Assembly (NCBI RefSeq): GCF_032452875.1
Contig: NC_083879.1
Coordinates: forward strand, 86,189,572 to 86,253,571
Origin: Bos javanicus
Lineage: Eukaryota > Chordata > Mammalia > Artiodactyla > Bovidae
Reading direction: 5' to 3'
Length of the DNA stretch: 64,000 nt
The position numbers were made by a program, and so were the translations under genes. This document shows, piece by piece, positions 9,750-21,872 of the stretch (position 1 is the stretch's first letter; the number at the start of each line of letters is the position of its first letter). Under the pieces are notes generated by a model. That model was not told the origin of the DNA and ran no database searches. It saw nothing but the letters and a program-made list of their open reading frames with translations.

Positions 9750-10755
9750 GACTCACTGACTGTCTGGCTCCCTCTAAGTGCAGTATTTCTGGATATTCAC
9801 TAAAACGAGGAAATAGATCACCCTGTCCTCTTGTCCTCTGCGATAGAAAGATCTAGAGAAAACTGACTTCCATTCACAAGTAACCGCCCTTGAACTTTTC
9901 CAGAGCCATTTGTTCTTTACTTGGCTTCATGGCCGTGAGCATGACGTCCTCCCCCAAGGGTTCAGAGACCCAGACCACAGTGTGGGATGGACGCCGCGCA
10001 CGCTGACCCCCTCGACCTTCACTTACTCTTCAACCAGCACCCGCTGAGCCCCCGTGAGCGCTGAGGCCCGCGGTCGGGGTGAGCGCCCTCGAGGAAGCTC
10101 TGGATGTGATCCCTTCCAGGAACGTATGACCGACGGGACCCGCACCACCGGCGCGTGTGCCTGAGGAGCTGTGCCAAGGGTCTAAATGAGGTGGCCCGGC
10201 CTCAGCAGAGGTGGTGGGTGAAGGTACCAGGGCAGGGCGAGGTGTCGACGGGTGCCGAGGCATCCCAGCCCTCTGGCGAGAAGGTGTCTTCACCGGGAAG
10301 GGGCGCCGTGTGCTGGTCATCTGGAGAAGGGGTCGGTGCCTCTGTGAGACGGTCCTGCTCCTCTAGTTTCTCACAGGCTGTGTGCACTGGACAGCACCTC
10401 CCCGTGGCCCCCCGGCCCCCGTGGCATACCCTCGTGGGGCCAGAGTCCCCGCCCCCGCTGAGACTGTGCTCACGGCTGACCTGTGTCCGCGGTCCCCCGG
10501 CCCAGGGCCCTCTTCCGTTGTGTTTTCATTAGGTTTCCGTGCGGGTTGATGGTCAGTCAGTTCCGTCTAACATGCAGGCTTGGGAAAGCCCTGTTCTCTT
10601 GTCCCCAAAGGACACTGGCCCCTGTGCCCAGCACGTGCCGATGCCAGCTTCCTCGTCTCCTGCTGTTGTGCGTCTGCTGTGTCTGCATCTGTTTCCTCCT
10701 GGCGCACGTGGGGTGAATTTATCTGGCTTTGATAGGATGGCCCCACGCGTGCATC
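9750..10755. other. Single-copy, CpG-containing DNA
   Basis: No gene recognised. Bases 9990-10160 are CpG-rich. The region about 10018-10130 weakly resembles an L2 3' end. Confidence 0.4.
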
Positions 10756-10756
10756 C

Positions 10757-10958
10757 TGAGTCACTCAGTCGTGTCCGACTCTATGTGACCCCATGGACTG
10801 GAGCCCGCCAGGCTCCTCTGTCCATGGGATTCCCCAGGCAAGAGTACTGAAGAGGGTTGCCATTTCCTTCTCCAGAGGATCTTCCTGACCCAGGCATCAA
10901 ACCCAGGTCTCCTGCGTTGACAGGCAGATTCTCTGCCACTGAGCCACTGGGAAGCCCT
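10757..10958 (-). mobile_element. Bov-tA SINE
   Basis: Full-length antisense copy ending at the tRNA-head complement 'gggaagccctgg'. Confidence 0.95.
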
Positions 10959-11297
10959 GGGTGGTCCCAGTGAAAGGGGTTCTCCTACCACTTTTCGTTA
11001 CTGGTTTACTTCTGTTGTTCTCAGAGGGGCAAGCACAGAATATGCCCTGCTTTACAGAACGTGGCATTTTCCCTGGGTTTTACACTAAATGCATGGGAAA
11101 AGCTGATAATGACCAAATGGACAGGTGGCACATTCTGAAATCAACACTGCAAGCCCCTTTCCTCCATCAGCTCAGAAATCCTCCTGGTTGGAGATACGGG
11201 GCGAGGAGGACACAGTCCCTGTGGGGGAAGGTTTGGGAAGGAATCCTTTCTGGGGTTGCTCTCCTGGGCTCTTTCCTCCACTGGTCGAAACCCTGAC
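10959..11297 (+). other. Exon-like open frame, function unknown
   Basis: A 111-codon frame runs from the SINE edge to a TGA at 11294-11296. It has no ATG at its start (the first codon is GTG), so it could only be an internal or terminal exon. A pyrimidine-rich stretch ending in 'ttctgttgttctcag' (11009-11023) would serve as a splice acceptor. Upstream codons read as a hydrophobic Leu-rich run and downstream codons as a polar stretch with two Cys. I recognise no family. No splice donor is needed if the exon is terminal, but no good polyadenylation signal follows closely. Chance is the more likely explanation. Confidence 0.15.
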
Positions 11298-11745
11298 GTA
11301 ACGACGGCGCCTTGCAGTTTGTTTGCTGAATGCATTCACAGAAAGACCCTCTGGGGTTCAGCCCTGTGAGCTGGGCGGTTAGGGCAGCCCATGGCCCAGG
11401 ATGGCAAGCGGGCAGGAGAGGGGAAGGGTTCTGAACGCACACTCACGGGGATGCCCGCTGCTGGAGGGTCTGCGGATCGCAGCAGGGGAGCAGGCACAGC
11501 ACAGGGGCACGGCCCCAGTGCCCGCCGGCACCCCGCACCCGCCACGGCCCTCTGCATGGACACTCTGTGGGGCCTGCTGGACCAGCAAGGGAGCAGGCGG
11601 GCTCTGGCTGGCAGAGCGCTCACCCTGTCTCTCTCACGATTCTCTACTGCCCATCGCTTGAAACCACTCAGGGAACCCCGCAGGAGACTCAGCCACATCC
11701 TACTCATAAAATATCATTATTTGCAGTCAACAAAGGGAAAACACA
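11298..11745. other. Single-copy GC-rich DNA
   Basis: Overlapping frames on both strands and no recognisable product or repeat. Confidence 0.5.
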
Positions 11746-11876
11746 TATGCTAGCCTTCATCAAAATGAAAAGCTTGTGTGCATCAAAGGACTCACTTTCA
11801 CAGAGTGAAAAGGCGGCCCACAGGACGGGAGAAAAGGCTTGCAGATCATATACCAGATAAGGGGTTAATTATCAGA
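11746..11876 (+). mobile_element. L1M LINE, ORF2 end fragment
   Basis: Matches the end of L1 ORF2 in sense ('cttcatcaaaatgaaaagc', 'gtgcatcaaaggactcac', 'cagataaggggttaatta'). It is interrupted by the Tigger-derived element that follows and appears to resume at 12200. Confidence 0.82.
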
Positions 11877-11889
11877 AGACAGTGTTCTG

Positions 11890-12192
11890 TTGGCTTCCTT
11901 TGATTCCCCTTTGCACACACTGTGTTTTTACAAATTGAAGGTTTGTGGCAACCCTGCATTGTCAGTGATGGTTAGCATTCTTTAGCGATAAAGTATTTTA
12001 AATTAAGGTGTGGGCACTGCTTTTTTAGACATAATGCTGTTGTACACTTAATAGACGATGGTGCAGTATAAACATCACTTTTGTTTTCAGGGGAAAACAA
12101 ACAAAAAAGACTCATGTAACTTGTTTTCCAGTGGTATTTGGTTTATTTAGTCATCTGGAACTGAACCCAAATTATCTCCAACGTGTGCCTGT
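11890..12192. mobile_element. Tigger1-derived DNA transposon, internally deleted
   Basis: 'acaaattgaaggtttgtgg' and 'cttaatagacgatggtgcag' through 'aactgaacccaaattatctc' resemble the ends of Tigger1 with the transposase interior missing, the usual form of a non-autonomous copy. Family assignment is from memory. It sits between two parts of an L1M and so is younger than that L1. Confidence 0.7.
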
Positions 12193-12199
12193 ACCCAGA

Positions 12200-12690
12200 A
12201 TAAATTATAGATGCAAACAAATGTGATACACCAGTGTCCCTGGGGGCATTGTTCACAGAGGCCAAAAGATGGGAAAAAACCCAAATGTCCATGAATAGAG
12301 GAACAAATAAACGAGGTGGAGACAGTGGAACAGTATTCAGCCGTGCAAAGGAATGAAATTCTAACACATGCTAACACATGGATGATCCTTGGAGATATGA
12401 TGCTCAGAGAGACAAGCCAGGCACAGAAAGATGAACATCATGTGATTCCACTGATGGGAAGCACCCGGAACAGTCAAAGTCATGGAGACAGAAAGTAGGG
12501 TCGTGGTGACCAGGGGTAGGGAGTGTTTGATGGGGCAGACCTTCAGTGTGGGAAGATGGAAAGGTCCTGGAGGTGACGGGGTGGCTGCACAGCAATTAAT
12601 GTGCTCACTGCCTCTGAGCTGTGCCCTTAGGAATGGTTGTGACGCTGTCTTTTATATTACATATCTTTTGCTACAACAAAAAAGCAACAT
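12200..12690 (+). mobile_element. L1M LINE 3' region
   Basis: Recognisable by 'aaacccaaatgtccatgaat', 'cagtattcagccgtgcaaag' and 'gagacagaaagtagggtcgt' in L1M order. No coding capacity remains. It is the 3' continuation of 11746-11876. Confidence 0.87.
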
Positions 12691-13874
12691 GTCAGGAGAG
12701 CTGATGCTGGGTGTCAGGAACACTGTGTCCACCAAGATGTCATCTCCTGCCTTGCAGGCCTTTCTCTGGGGTGACTGTAATTCCTCGGTTGTTAAAAATA
12801 AAAAAAGGAAGACATAGGATAAAGAGGATTCTGAGGGTATTTTGCTCAGATTTTGTGCTAAGATATTCTAAGAGTTGTCTCAGACGTGGAATATTGCTTT
12901 TGGTTTGGAAAGTATATAAATGATGATGGAATCTTGGGTTGGAAGGGAATCAGGAGGTCACCACCTCGTCCCCGCCTGCAGAGGTCACCATCTTGCCCTT
13001 GCCTGCAGATACTGTCTCACTTAAATTACCCGAGGTGGATGACAATCTATCTTCTTATGAAAAAGATCTCTTCATATTCCATTTCAATTTTAAGCATTTC
13101 ACTGACATGAGACTACTCTTCATAGATAACCTCAAACAGTCACTCCGACCAGAAGAAATTCAGAGCGCCCACGTGACAACGCCCTGACTTGGGCACCATG
13201 GGGCCCAGAAGCGGACGGTAATCAGCGAATGAGGTCACGTCCTCACGCCTCACGGTCCCGGGGAGGGGCTGGTTCATCCCGAGCATCATCTGAGGCCCTA
13301 CTCCGACCCTGCGGACTGGGGAGGCCTCCAGGCAACCATTCTCCAGTACAGAGCACAGATGAGATGTGAAGACCAAGAATCACCTCCCGGCCGCCTCCTC
13401 CCCAGGCGTGGCATCCCATTTCCTCTCTGACTCCATCCAGGCATCGTTTTCCGACTGTTCAGTCCTCTCTGAACCCTCCTCCATGAGCCCTAAGCATTTC
13501 CACAGGCGCCTGTTGCCCATACCTTAGAAACAAGCATGGTTTTCTGGAAAGACTCCATGGAGTTTAAAAGCAATGGGATAAAGGCCTATGTCGCACAGTC
13601 ATTAAAATGGAGCTACAGTGTTTTCTTTTCAGTAACCCAGAACACTTGCAGACTTTGCTGGGTGGACAACTTCGTCTTCCATTCCCAAAGTCCCCTCATC
13701 TGCAGGACAGCTCAGAGGTCAGTGTTAGGATACGGTCAGTCTCCAGTTGGGAAGCCTCCTCCGATACGAGGTGTCACAAATACACCTCTAATGTATAGAT
13801 CTTAGCAACTCAGGTTTCTGGCAAATTCCGGCTTTCCATTTTCAGAGTTAATGTGTGTATGTGTGTGCACACGT
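12691..13874. other. Single-copy DNA
   Basis: No gene recognised. Near 12930 'ggttggaagggaatcagg' faintly recalls a CR1/L3-type 3' end, too weak to call. Bases 13850-13875 are a degenerate TG stretch leading into the next SINE. Confidence 0.45.
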
Positions 13875-13875
13875 G

Positions 13876-14089
13876 TTCAGTCACTTCAGGCAAGTTTGAC
13901 TCTTTGCCACCGCGTGGACTGTAGCTCGCCAAGCTCCTCTGTCCATGGGCTTCTCTAGGCAAGAGCGCTGGAGTGGGTTGCCATTTCCCCCTCTGGGGGA
14001 TCCTCCCGACCCAGGGATTGAACCCGCCTCTCCTGCATCTCCTGCACTGCAGGCAGGCTCTTTACCCACTGAGCTACCTGGGAAGCCCA
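13876..14089 (-). mobile_element. Bov-tA SINE
   Basis: Antisense copy with a 12-base internal duplication ('ctcctgcatctcctgcactg', about 14031-14050) and an adjacent TG/CA-rich tail. Confidence 0.93.
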
Positions 14090-15215
14090 ACGTCTGTTTA
14101 CATTATTTTATTATCTGGTCACTGAGCAAAACACGTTCATCTGGGGCAAGAACTGACTCACACATGGAACAGGGGTTTATCAAGTCATCTTGTCATTTTA
14201 TTCGTTGCTCCACTGATGCCTGTTCCCTCTGATCCGTCTGTCCGTTTGCTTAGAAGATTCCCATACGTGTCATTTGAGACAGATTCCTCTGGATGAGGAA
14301 ACTGGAGCTTAGGGGTCGTTCTCCTAAACAAGTCAAGCTCAAATCTTTGTCTTTGGTCTCCAAATACATGACATCATGAAGAGCCAGTGTGCGCAAGAAT
14401 TCCAGGTATCAAACAGGTCGCGGACGCGGAATGACTTTCCAGAAAACGGTGCTTGTTTCTAAGGGATGGGGGGAGTGAGGTGAAGCCTGGACCGACAGGG
14501 AAGACTGACCAGGGTCCCGTCCATCCGGGGGCTCCTGAGTGTGGTGCTGGTGTTTCCCCATGACTCACCCGGGCCAGTCGGATGGTGCTGAGTACTGGCA
14601 GGAAACCCAGAGGAGTGGGTATTGATGTAAAGATTAGCTTAAATGCTGTTATGATATACAGCCCCTGGTCGAGCTGTTTAATCTGTCATTGTTGTCTGTC
14701 ACGTTGCCGGACGACTGAAGCAGCTGCACTGCCGATCCGCAAAGCGGGGCTGCTCCCTGGGTGATAATTGACCGCGTTGGTATTTCTATTCATGGGTTTT
14801 TAAAAAGAAGGTAGAAGTGGGTTGTGTCCAAGTACGGCATTTGATTGTGCTCACAAATGCGATAATCAGGTGTGGCCGTACAACAAAGTGCCTCCCACGA
14901 GTGGCCTGGTGGCCCGACCTGCTGGGCGCCTGTAACCGCGGAAAACCCAGGGCCTCTGTCCCCACACCGCTGTGCTTGTCGTGCGAGACGGCGTCCGCTG
15001 TGCCCACTGGAATTGTTTGTTCCGAAAGAAAGTTCTACATGACAAGTCACACAAGGAGAACATTTTGCTCCCTGCGTTTCCTTCCCTTCCTGCATCAGTG
15101 CTGGAGTTTGAGCATGGGAGGCGGGAGCCCCTTCAAATCCCAGAGAAAGTCCTTTCCAGACTGGGCTCCTAAGGTCTGCATGCAAGCTTGTCCCGTTCTC
15201 AGCTGGGCAGCCACT
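14090..15215. other. Single-copy DNA with an AT-rich island
   Basis: No gene recognised. Bases 14600-14800 are relatively AT-rich within GC-rich flanks ('aagattagcttaaatgctg', 'tgtttaatctgtcattg') and could be a conserved non-coding segment. A stop-free frame at 14817-15401 (+) continues into the minisatellite and is not supported as coding. Confidence 0.4.
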
Positions 15216-15477
15216 GAGACCCACCGGGGGAGACCCGTCCAGGGGAGACCCATCAGAGTGAGACCCATCCAGGGGAGACCCACCAGGGTGAGACCCACCC
15301 TCCAGAGGGAGACCCATCCAGGGGAGACCTACCAGGGTGAGACCTATCTAGGGGAACACCCACCCTCCAGGGGGAGACCCACCAGGGTGAGGCCTATCTA
15401 GGGGGAGCCCCACACTCTAGGGGGAGACCCACTATCCAGGGGGAGACACACCATGGGAGAACCCCCAGGGGAGACCT
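15216..15477. repeat. Minisatellite, 15-18 bp unit
   Basis: About 16 imperfect copies of a 'gagacccatccagggg'-type unit, with variants ending in 'agggt' and 'ctccaggg'. Unit-length variation breaks any reading frame. The sense strand is purine-rich with repeated GGGG/GAGA runs. Confidence 0.95.
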
Positions 15478-15729
15478 GGGTCCTGGCGGGGCAAAGTCCC
15501 ACTGTCCTGCATCTGACCAGCTCCAGGGACATCTTCGCAGCTCAGGGCACCTTGCCCCCCTTCCGTGGGACTCAAACTCTCGCTGGAGCAGAGGCTTTGG
15601 GACTTGGGACTAGCCTTGGGGTGGAAGGTGCTGGGCAGACATGGGGACGGCTCTGCTTCTGTTGCTTCTGAAAATTAGAAAACCCTTCAGTCTCCTTCCT
15701 CCTCATGTCCTCTGATGTCTCCATCTGTG
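15478..15729. other. Single-copy DNA
   Basis: Nothing recognised. The downstream edge has a short TG run (15730-15739). Confidence 0.5.
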
Positions 15730-15938
15730 GTGTGTGTGTGCTGAGTCATGTCCGACTCTCTGAGACCCCTGGACTGTAGCCCGCAAGGCTCCTCTGTCCG
15801 TGGGCCTCTCCAGTCAAGATTGAAGGAGTGGGTAGCCGTTCCCTTCTCCAGGAGATCTTCCCAACATAGGACCAAACCCGCTTCTATGTCTCCTGCATCG
15901 CAGGCGGGTTCTTTAGGGCTGGGCCACCTGAGAAGGCC
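15730..15938 (-). mobile_element. Bov-tA SINE
   Basis: Antisense copy, moderately diverged ('gctgagtcatgtccgactc' to 'ggccacctgagaaggcc'), with a (TG)n at its tail side. Confidence 0.92.
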
Positions 15939-16081
15939 TCCATCTGTGGAAAGATGCTAGTATTACCCACCATGTGGGTTTACTGTGAGCTCCTGAAAGG
16001 GGTCCCGCAAAGCCATTGCCTCTCAAAACAGCCACATCAGTGTCATGAGCAGTTCTCACATTTATAGTGTTTATTACATCT

Positions 16082-16277
16082 TTCTTCCCTTGTGGCTTGG
16101 CTGGTAAAGAATCCACCCGCAATGCGGGAGACCTGGCTTCAATCCCTGGGTTGGGAAGATCCCCTGGAGCAGGGAAAGGCCACCCACTCTATTTCGGCCT
16201 GGAGAATCCCATGGACTGTATAGGCCATGGGGGCACAAGGAGCCAGACGTGACTGAGCGGCTTTCACTTAACTTCAC
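16082..16277 (+). mobile_element. Bov-tA SINE
   Basis: Sense copy from 'ttcccttgtggcttggctgg' to 'gactgagcggctttcac'. An imperfect repeat, 'ctttcttcc', at 16080-16088 and 16279-16287 may be its target-site duplication. Confidence 0.93.
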
Positions 16278-18107
16278 ACCTTTCTTCCTTAGGCTTTGAA
16301 TCTTGGAAGTCCAGTTTTCAAGGTAAAACACAGCAGAACTGTGTGATTAAAGTGGGTTATGTGTAAAGAGCTGGGCTTAGTTCTCTGCCCTTGACCTTGT
16401 GGGTGGTGGGGTGACCCTGTGTCTGTAGACGCCACTGTTTGCTTTAGACCGCCCTTGAGTGTTGGGGCTGGGAGTTCCTGAGGCTTTTCAGGAGGTGACG
16501 GATGGGCGTAATCACCCCCTGCCTCTTCCTTTGCCCCGGGGTCCTGCGAGCTGCCGCTGCCTCCATCGATGCTCAGGTAGGTAAAATGCTGCGGTCCCCG
16601 TAAGCTCTCTGTTTGCAGGAACATCTGAGAAAGCAGAGGGTGAATTAGGGGGTAGTAAGTGTGCAGCCTCCAGCTCGCGGCCGCTTATGCAGGGAGCACA
16701 GAATGCAGAACCTTTTAGGCAATTGATCTTCCGTCTCTATTTCTATGACTCCCATCACCATGGAATCTCAGATCCTGGCAGGCGCGGGCTAAAAACAGAA
16801 GCCGGGGGTGGGGGGAGTGCCCTTCCTGACTTGATCACCAGGAGTTCTGTTCTTCTGGGAACAAAATAGGAGCAGAAGAGTGACTCCCTCCTCTCAGGCG
16901 CTGGAGGAGGCCCGGCCTCCAGACCTCGGGCCGGGCTGGTTCTGAGCGGCGTCTCAGCCTCCAGGAGGGCATGCTGGTCCAGGGGACCGCAGCTGGTGCC
17001 CAGCTTGGGCCTGGGTGCCCAGGGGTCCCGCCTGTGCATGTGCGTGGCGGGGGGTCGGGGAGGTCAGCCAGGAGCCAGATGCGGTGCCGGGGCTGGGGTG
17101 GCGGCAGAGGGCAGGGGGCAGGGGACATGCACAGCCCTGTCCTCCAGGGGAGAGCAGGCTCATCTGCATGCAGGGCCACTGGAAACCAGGGCTGGGCGGG
17201 CGGAGTGGTGGAGTCCCTGCAGGAGCGCCATGGGGCCCCGGGTGTCCTGGAGGCTGCAAGGAGAGAGCAGCGTGAGCCAGGCTGACTGGCAGATGTGGGC
17301 AGGATGCTGGGGGGATGAAGTAACCAGAGAACCAGGTGGGCACCTGTGGCCTTGTGGAGGGGCCTGGGGCAGGTGGACAGCCCCCCCAACCCTACTCAGG
17401 GCTTGTTGTCCCATGGACACTTAAGGGGCTCAGGCCATGTCCCCAGACAGCAAGTAAAGGAGATTCTAGAGGCGTCCACCAGGCCAGCAGGGCAGTGTCG
17501 GTCCAGAAGCCTTCGCCCAGAGACATCACTGACCAGAGGCTTTCAGAGTCTTAGGTGCAGGGCCTCTCCAGGGACGTGAAGGGGTTTTTAGCCATCGGTC
17601 AGCGCTCGGTCCACACGGTTATGCCTTTTCCACAGCCTGTGCACTCATTTACATTCATAGCTTAGCTCTCTCCTGGGAAAAGGACCGCCTCTCTGCAGAG
17701 CGGTATTTCAGATTTCTTCATCACCTACAAGGTATTTTCCGATCCATGGTTTCTGATTCCGTGGCACAGGGCTGGGGGTGTTTTAGCTGCTGTCTGACAG
17801 TGCAGACCAGGAACCAGCACGTGGGCGCCACTGGCGGGCGGGAGCTGCTGGAGGAGCAGTGTTGTTAGTGTAGAGCTGAGGGAGGTCAAGGCTGAGACTC
17901 CCCGGGCCCGTCCCCCACTCTGCAGGCTCTGCTGGAGGTCGCGTGTCCGGAACCCTGCAGGCTCTGTGTCTGTCCTCACCCTCCCTTTCCTCCTCCCACG
18001 CTCCCGGGGTGGAGTTTAGCCAAAGTCTTTACCAGCTTGTGGAGGGCGGTGTGATGGCCTGTTGTGGTTCCGCCGCCCGCACATTAACAGTTGTAATGAT
18101 TTTATTG
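16278..18107. other. Single-copy GC-rich DNA, no gene supported
   Basis: Bases about 16870-17420 are GC-rich and open in several frames on both strands (up to 184 codons antisense at 16835-17389), which is expected from composition. No domains are visible. Confidence 0.5.
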
Positions 18108-18305
18108 TTGCTCTTCACGTGCTACGTTGTGTCCAACTCTTTGAGACCCCCTGGGCCACAGCGTGCCAGGCTTCCCCGTCCTTCACCATCTCCCAGAGCT
18201 TGCTCAAACCCATGTCCATTGAGTCAGTGACGCCATCCAACCATCTCATCCTCTGTCGTCCCCTTCTCCTCCCCGCCTCAATCTTCCCCAGCATCAGTGA
18301 TGGGC
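18108..18305 (-). mobile_element. BovB 3' end, truncated
   Basis: Antisense BovB terminus ('cgttgtgtccaactctttg' to 'ccccagcatcagtgatggg'), diverged, lacking the terminal TTCAG tail copies. Confidence 0.9.
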
Positions 18306-21300
18306 TCTAAGATCATTTATATTTTATGCTTTTAAGATAGGAGGATTTTTTAACTGGAAGAGCCCGACATTGAGTGATCATGTTTCCTCCAGATTTCCGG
18401 GCCTGGGGCTGTTGCTTTTCTTTCCTGGATGGGCTCCGAGGGCAGCCAGTGGCTCTTCCCGTCTGGATGGTGACTCAGGTCATGCGTCTGTGGGAAGCCA
18501 TACCTTCTGGGCAAAGCTTCCTAAGAAGGAATTGCGTTGAGTCTGGTTGTGAAAACCACCTTGAGTGGACTTTCAGGGTGAGAGCTGGCCATGCGAGGCG
18601 GCTCGGGGATGCTTACCTGGCCCCTGGGGCTTGAGCCGTGTCCCCTGGTGTGCTGAAGCTCTAGTCTCCCGGGACTTGTGAGTGTGAGCGTGCCTGGAGG
18701 AGGTCTGGGGGGACAGCGAGTGCAGACGCGGCCTTGGGGCAGCCCTAAGCCAACATGACCCGTGTCCATAGGAAGAGGGAGAGTCGGACAGACACAGACA
18801 GAGGCAACGAGAAGATGCGGGCAGAAGGTGGTCACCTGTGAGCCGAGGGGTGTCCAGGGCCGCCCACCCCGAGGCGTCCAGGAGCAGAGTCTCCATCACA
18901 GCCCCCGGGGAGCCCACCCTGCTGACACCCCTGCCTTGGACTTCCGGCCTCCAGGCTGTGGAAAAGTGCATTTCTGTGACTTAAAGCTGGCGTTTTCAGA
19001 GCAGCCCTAGGAAACGAATCCACTGACTATTAGAGTCGGTGGCACAGATCAGGCTGGCACCAAGCCAGCTGACCTCTGGTCACGGAGAACATCTCACCCC
19101 TTCGCCAAGATGCCCCAGGGACGTGTACTTGTAACAACTCTCTCCTGGAGATGCCACGTTCAGGACGTGGGGTTTGTCTCTGAGAGAAACGACCGCGTTT
19201 AACATGCTGCCTCTCTGGTCCCACCAGCGTCTCTGGGATGGTTTCAGGAAATCCAGGGGCAGATCGGGGAAGCTTCCCGTCAATAACGACGGAGTGGTTG
19301 CCTTCACTTCGTCTTTAAATTTCTGATCTTTCATCAGTTTGGTCGCATCCGCGTGAAGAAAGCTTTTCATCAAATTTGTCCGTTTTTCTGCCTTTTGTTC
19401 TGGCTCTGTTAAAGTGCTCGGCTGGGATCACTTTCAGTTTCATCGCTTGGAAAAACCCCGATAATTAGATTTAAATCATAAAATATGCTAATGAATGCAG
19501 ATAGACACAGGATAGAGATTTCAAAGGCAACCTAATGGGTTCTTCGCCAGCAGGAACAACGCTGAGCCACGTGGGTAATGGCTTCTCCGTTCTCGGAGGT
19601 TACGTAAGAGGAGCCCAGAGCCGCCAGGCCGGAGAGCTGGGGGCTGTGTGGCTCCTGCAGCAGGCTCATGATGACCCTTCGCTCCCAAACGCCCTCTGGG
19701 CGTGTCTGGCTGTGTGCCCAAGCCATTTTGTGCTGCCAGGCCTCGTTTCTGCACCCGGGGGTGTCTGCTCCCTGGAAGACATGCGTCATATGCCGCGGGG
19801 GATCTTGGGGTCTCAGCGTGGCCCTGCCCTCAGGGGACCACTTTCAGGGGACAAAGAACGGACACAGAAGCACCACCTGCGGGGTTACAGTGGCTCCTGC
19901 TCGCCCGGAGCAGAGGGGCGTGTGTGTGGGGAGATGCTGAACCCACAGAACAGAGTCTCCTCCTAGGAGAGCGGACGCCAGCCCCACCGGGGAACCGATG
20001 GCCAAACGAGCATGTCCTCACGGGCTGCCCATCAGCCCACACAGCCCGACCCTGGAAACCTGCCAGCCTCACGGAGGAGTCCCGCCCTGTGGCCTGGGAA
20101 GGGTCTCTGGGAGGAGTGGCCGGACGGCGGGGCAGGGACCGGGGGTGCTCTGCATCTCTCTCCAGACTCAGGAGGCCTGGGACCTTGGCGTGGGGGCGGT
20201 GGGGGGTTCCAGGCCAAAGCCACAGCCGCCAGTGCCTCATGTCAGAAGGTGGGGTTTTAGGGAGCCTCTCATGTGGGGCTGAAGACGAGGACACTCGGCC
20301 CATCAGGAGGGCAGGGGCTTGGGCATGCGAGGCCAGCGGCGGACGGGCTGACACGGGTCCCAGGAAGCTCCAGGTCTAGATCCACTTTCCTCCCCAGAGG
20401 GAGAAGGAAGGACAGTGGTCAGCTCTCCAGCCCTGAGACCAGGCCGGCCTCGCCCAGAGGGGCCTGTGGGTACAAACAGGTCTAACGCCTGATGCGCAAG
20501 GAAGGGGAGTCAAGGAACTGAAGCTGAAATTCCAACACCTTCCAAAGTGTGAGGCCTGGCGCTGACCTCCCGATAAAAGTCTCACCCCTGCACCCGCCTG
20601 CCTGGGGCTCCTCCATCTCTGAAACAGTCTAGCAGATGCTGGTTCTGTGTCCAGCCTGGAAAGCCACGGCTCATTCTCCAGCCCTTCCGATTAGAGTATG
20701 CTGTTCATGAATGACTAAGTCTTGGGTCTGCACCAGGCAGACCCAAGTGCTTGGAACAGAGCGTAGGCTCCGTGTGCTTGTGGACGGAAGGAGGGAAGGA
20801 AGGAAGGGGTGAATGGAGAGAGATTTGGGTCCCACCGCAGACAACGCCCTCGGTGGGGGGCCCACCCAGAGTGAACCGCACGGTGGTCTGGCTCTGATTG
20901 CATCTAGCTGGGTTTCCGCATCCCAGGACCCGGGACAGATCACCTCATTTCCTGCTTCTTCCTTACGTGGCTCTGTGTGGCAGGCAGCCCAGCAGGTTTA
21001 TTGAAACTATCAGCTGTCTACTGAACCCCTTTAACGCAGCCACGGTTCCTTCAGCAAATGGGGCCTCAGCACAGCAAACCTGAAGCTCAGCCCTCGGGGG
21101 TCCCGGCCTTGTGACCAGAGTGGCTGAGCCCCTACAGGGCAAGAAGGGGAGACTTCAGAAAGTCACTTGCACTAATACAGGGCCGGGGCCTGGCCACGTC
21201 TTTCTTGCTTTAAATCAGAAACTAACAGCGTGTGCTCTCATGTCTTCTAAGCAGACTTTCCCTCTGTTCCTTTAGTGAATACGGTCTCATCAAACCTTGA

Positions 21301-21872
21301 CCACAGTTGGCAGGGGTGTGGTCACTGTGAGATGAACGTGAGTCCCCTGAGGGCACACCTCACTGCGCACCTGCTCCTCGGACCCTTGGATGAGGGAGGG
21401 GATGAGTCAAAGAAAGCGCCAGCTGATGACCATGCCCTGGAGCTGAAAGCCATTGCCCACAGAGTCTACAGAACCCGAGCCCTCCCCTGCCTGTTCTGCC
21501 TCTTAGTTCAGGGGCCCCCAAGTCACTTTGCGTCCCGCGATAGAACAGTGGAAGCTTCCACGTTCGAGCATCCCTGTGATTGAAAGGCTGTTCTGTGTCT
21601 CTTTTGAGATTTAATCATCTGCTGCAAAATAGCATCTGTGAATGAGTGTTGCCCAACTCGTGCTGGAATAGAAACGATCAAATATTTGGTAGCCAGAAGC
21701 CAAGTGGTGCTGGTTACACCAAACACGCAGCCTTCCGCTCTGGCTCTCAGGAAACCAAACAGGAGGGCGCCGCAGAGGAACGAGGCGGCCTGCAACCGAG
21801 ACCCGCGGTGACGGCCGCGCTGGGTGGCCTCACACACCGTACACATGTTCCAGCCGCTCTGCTGGTGGAGCC
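18306..21872. other. 3.5 kb single-copy region
   Basis: The longest stretch of the window without a young transposon. No gene is recognised. Bases 19300-19520 form an AT-rich island with homeodomain-like cores (TAATTAG, ATGCTAAT). Bases 20785-20805 hold a short GGAA-rich run. Bases 20700-20800 weakly resemble an L2 3' end. Bases 21565-21700 are another AT-rich, conserved-looking segment. Overlapping frames at 19500-20485 on both strands reflect GC content. Confidence 0.45.

Noticed and set aside
12930..12960. CR1/L3-like phrase
   Set aside because: About 20 bases only, too short to support a family call.
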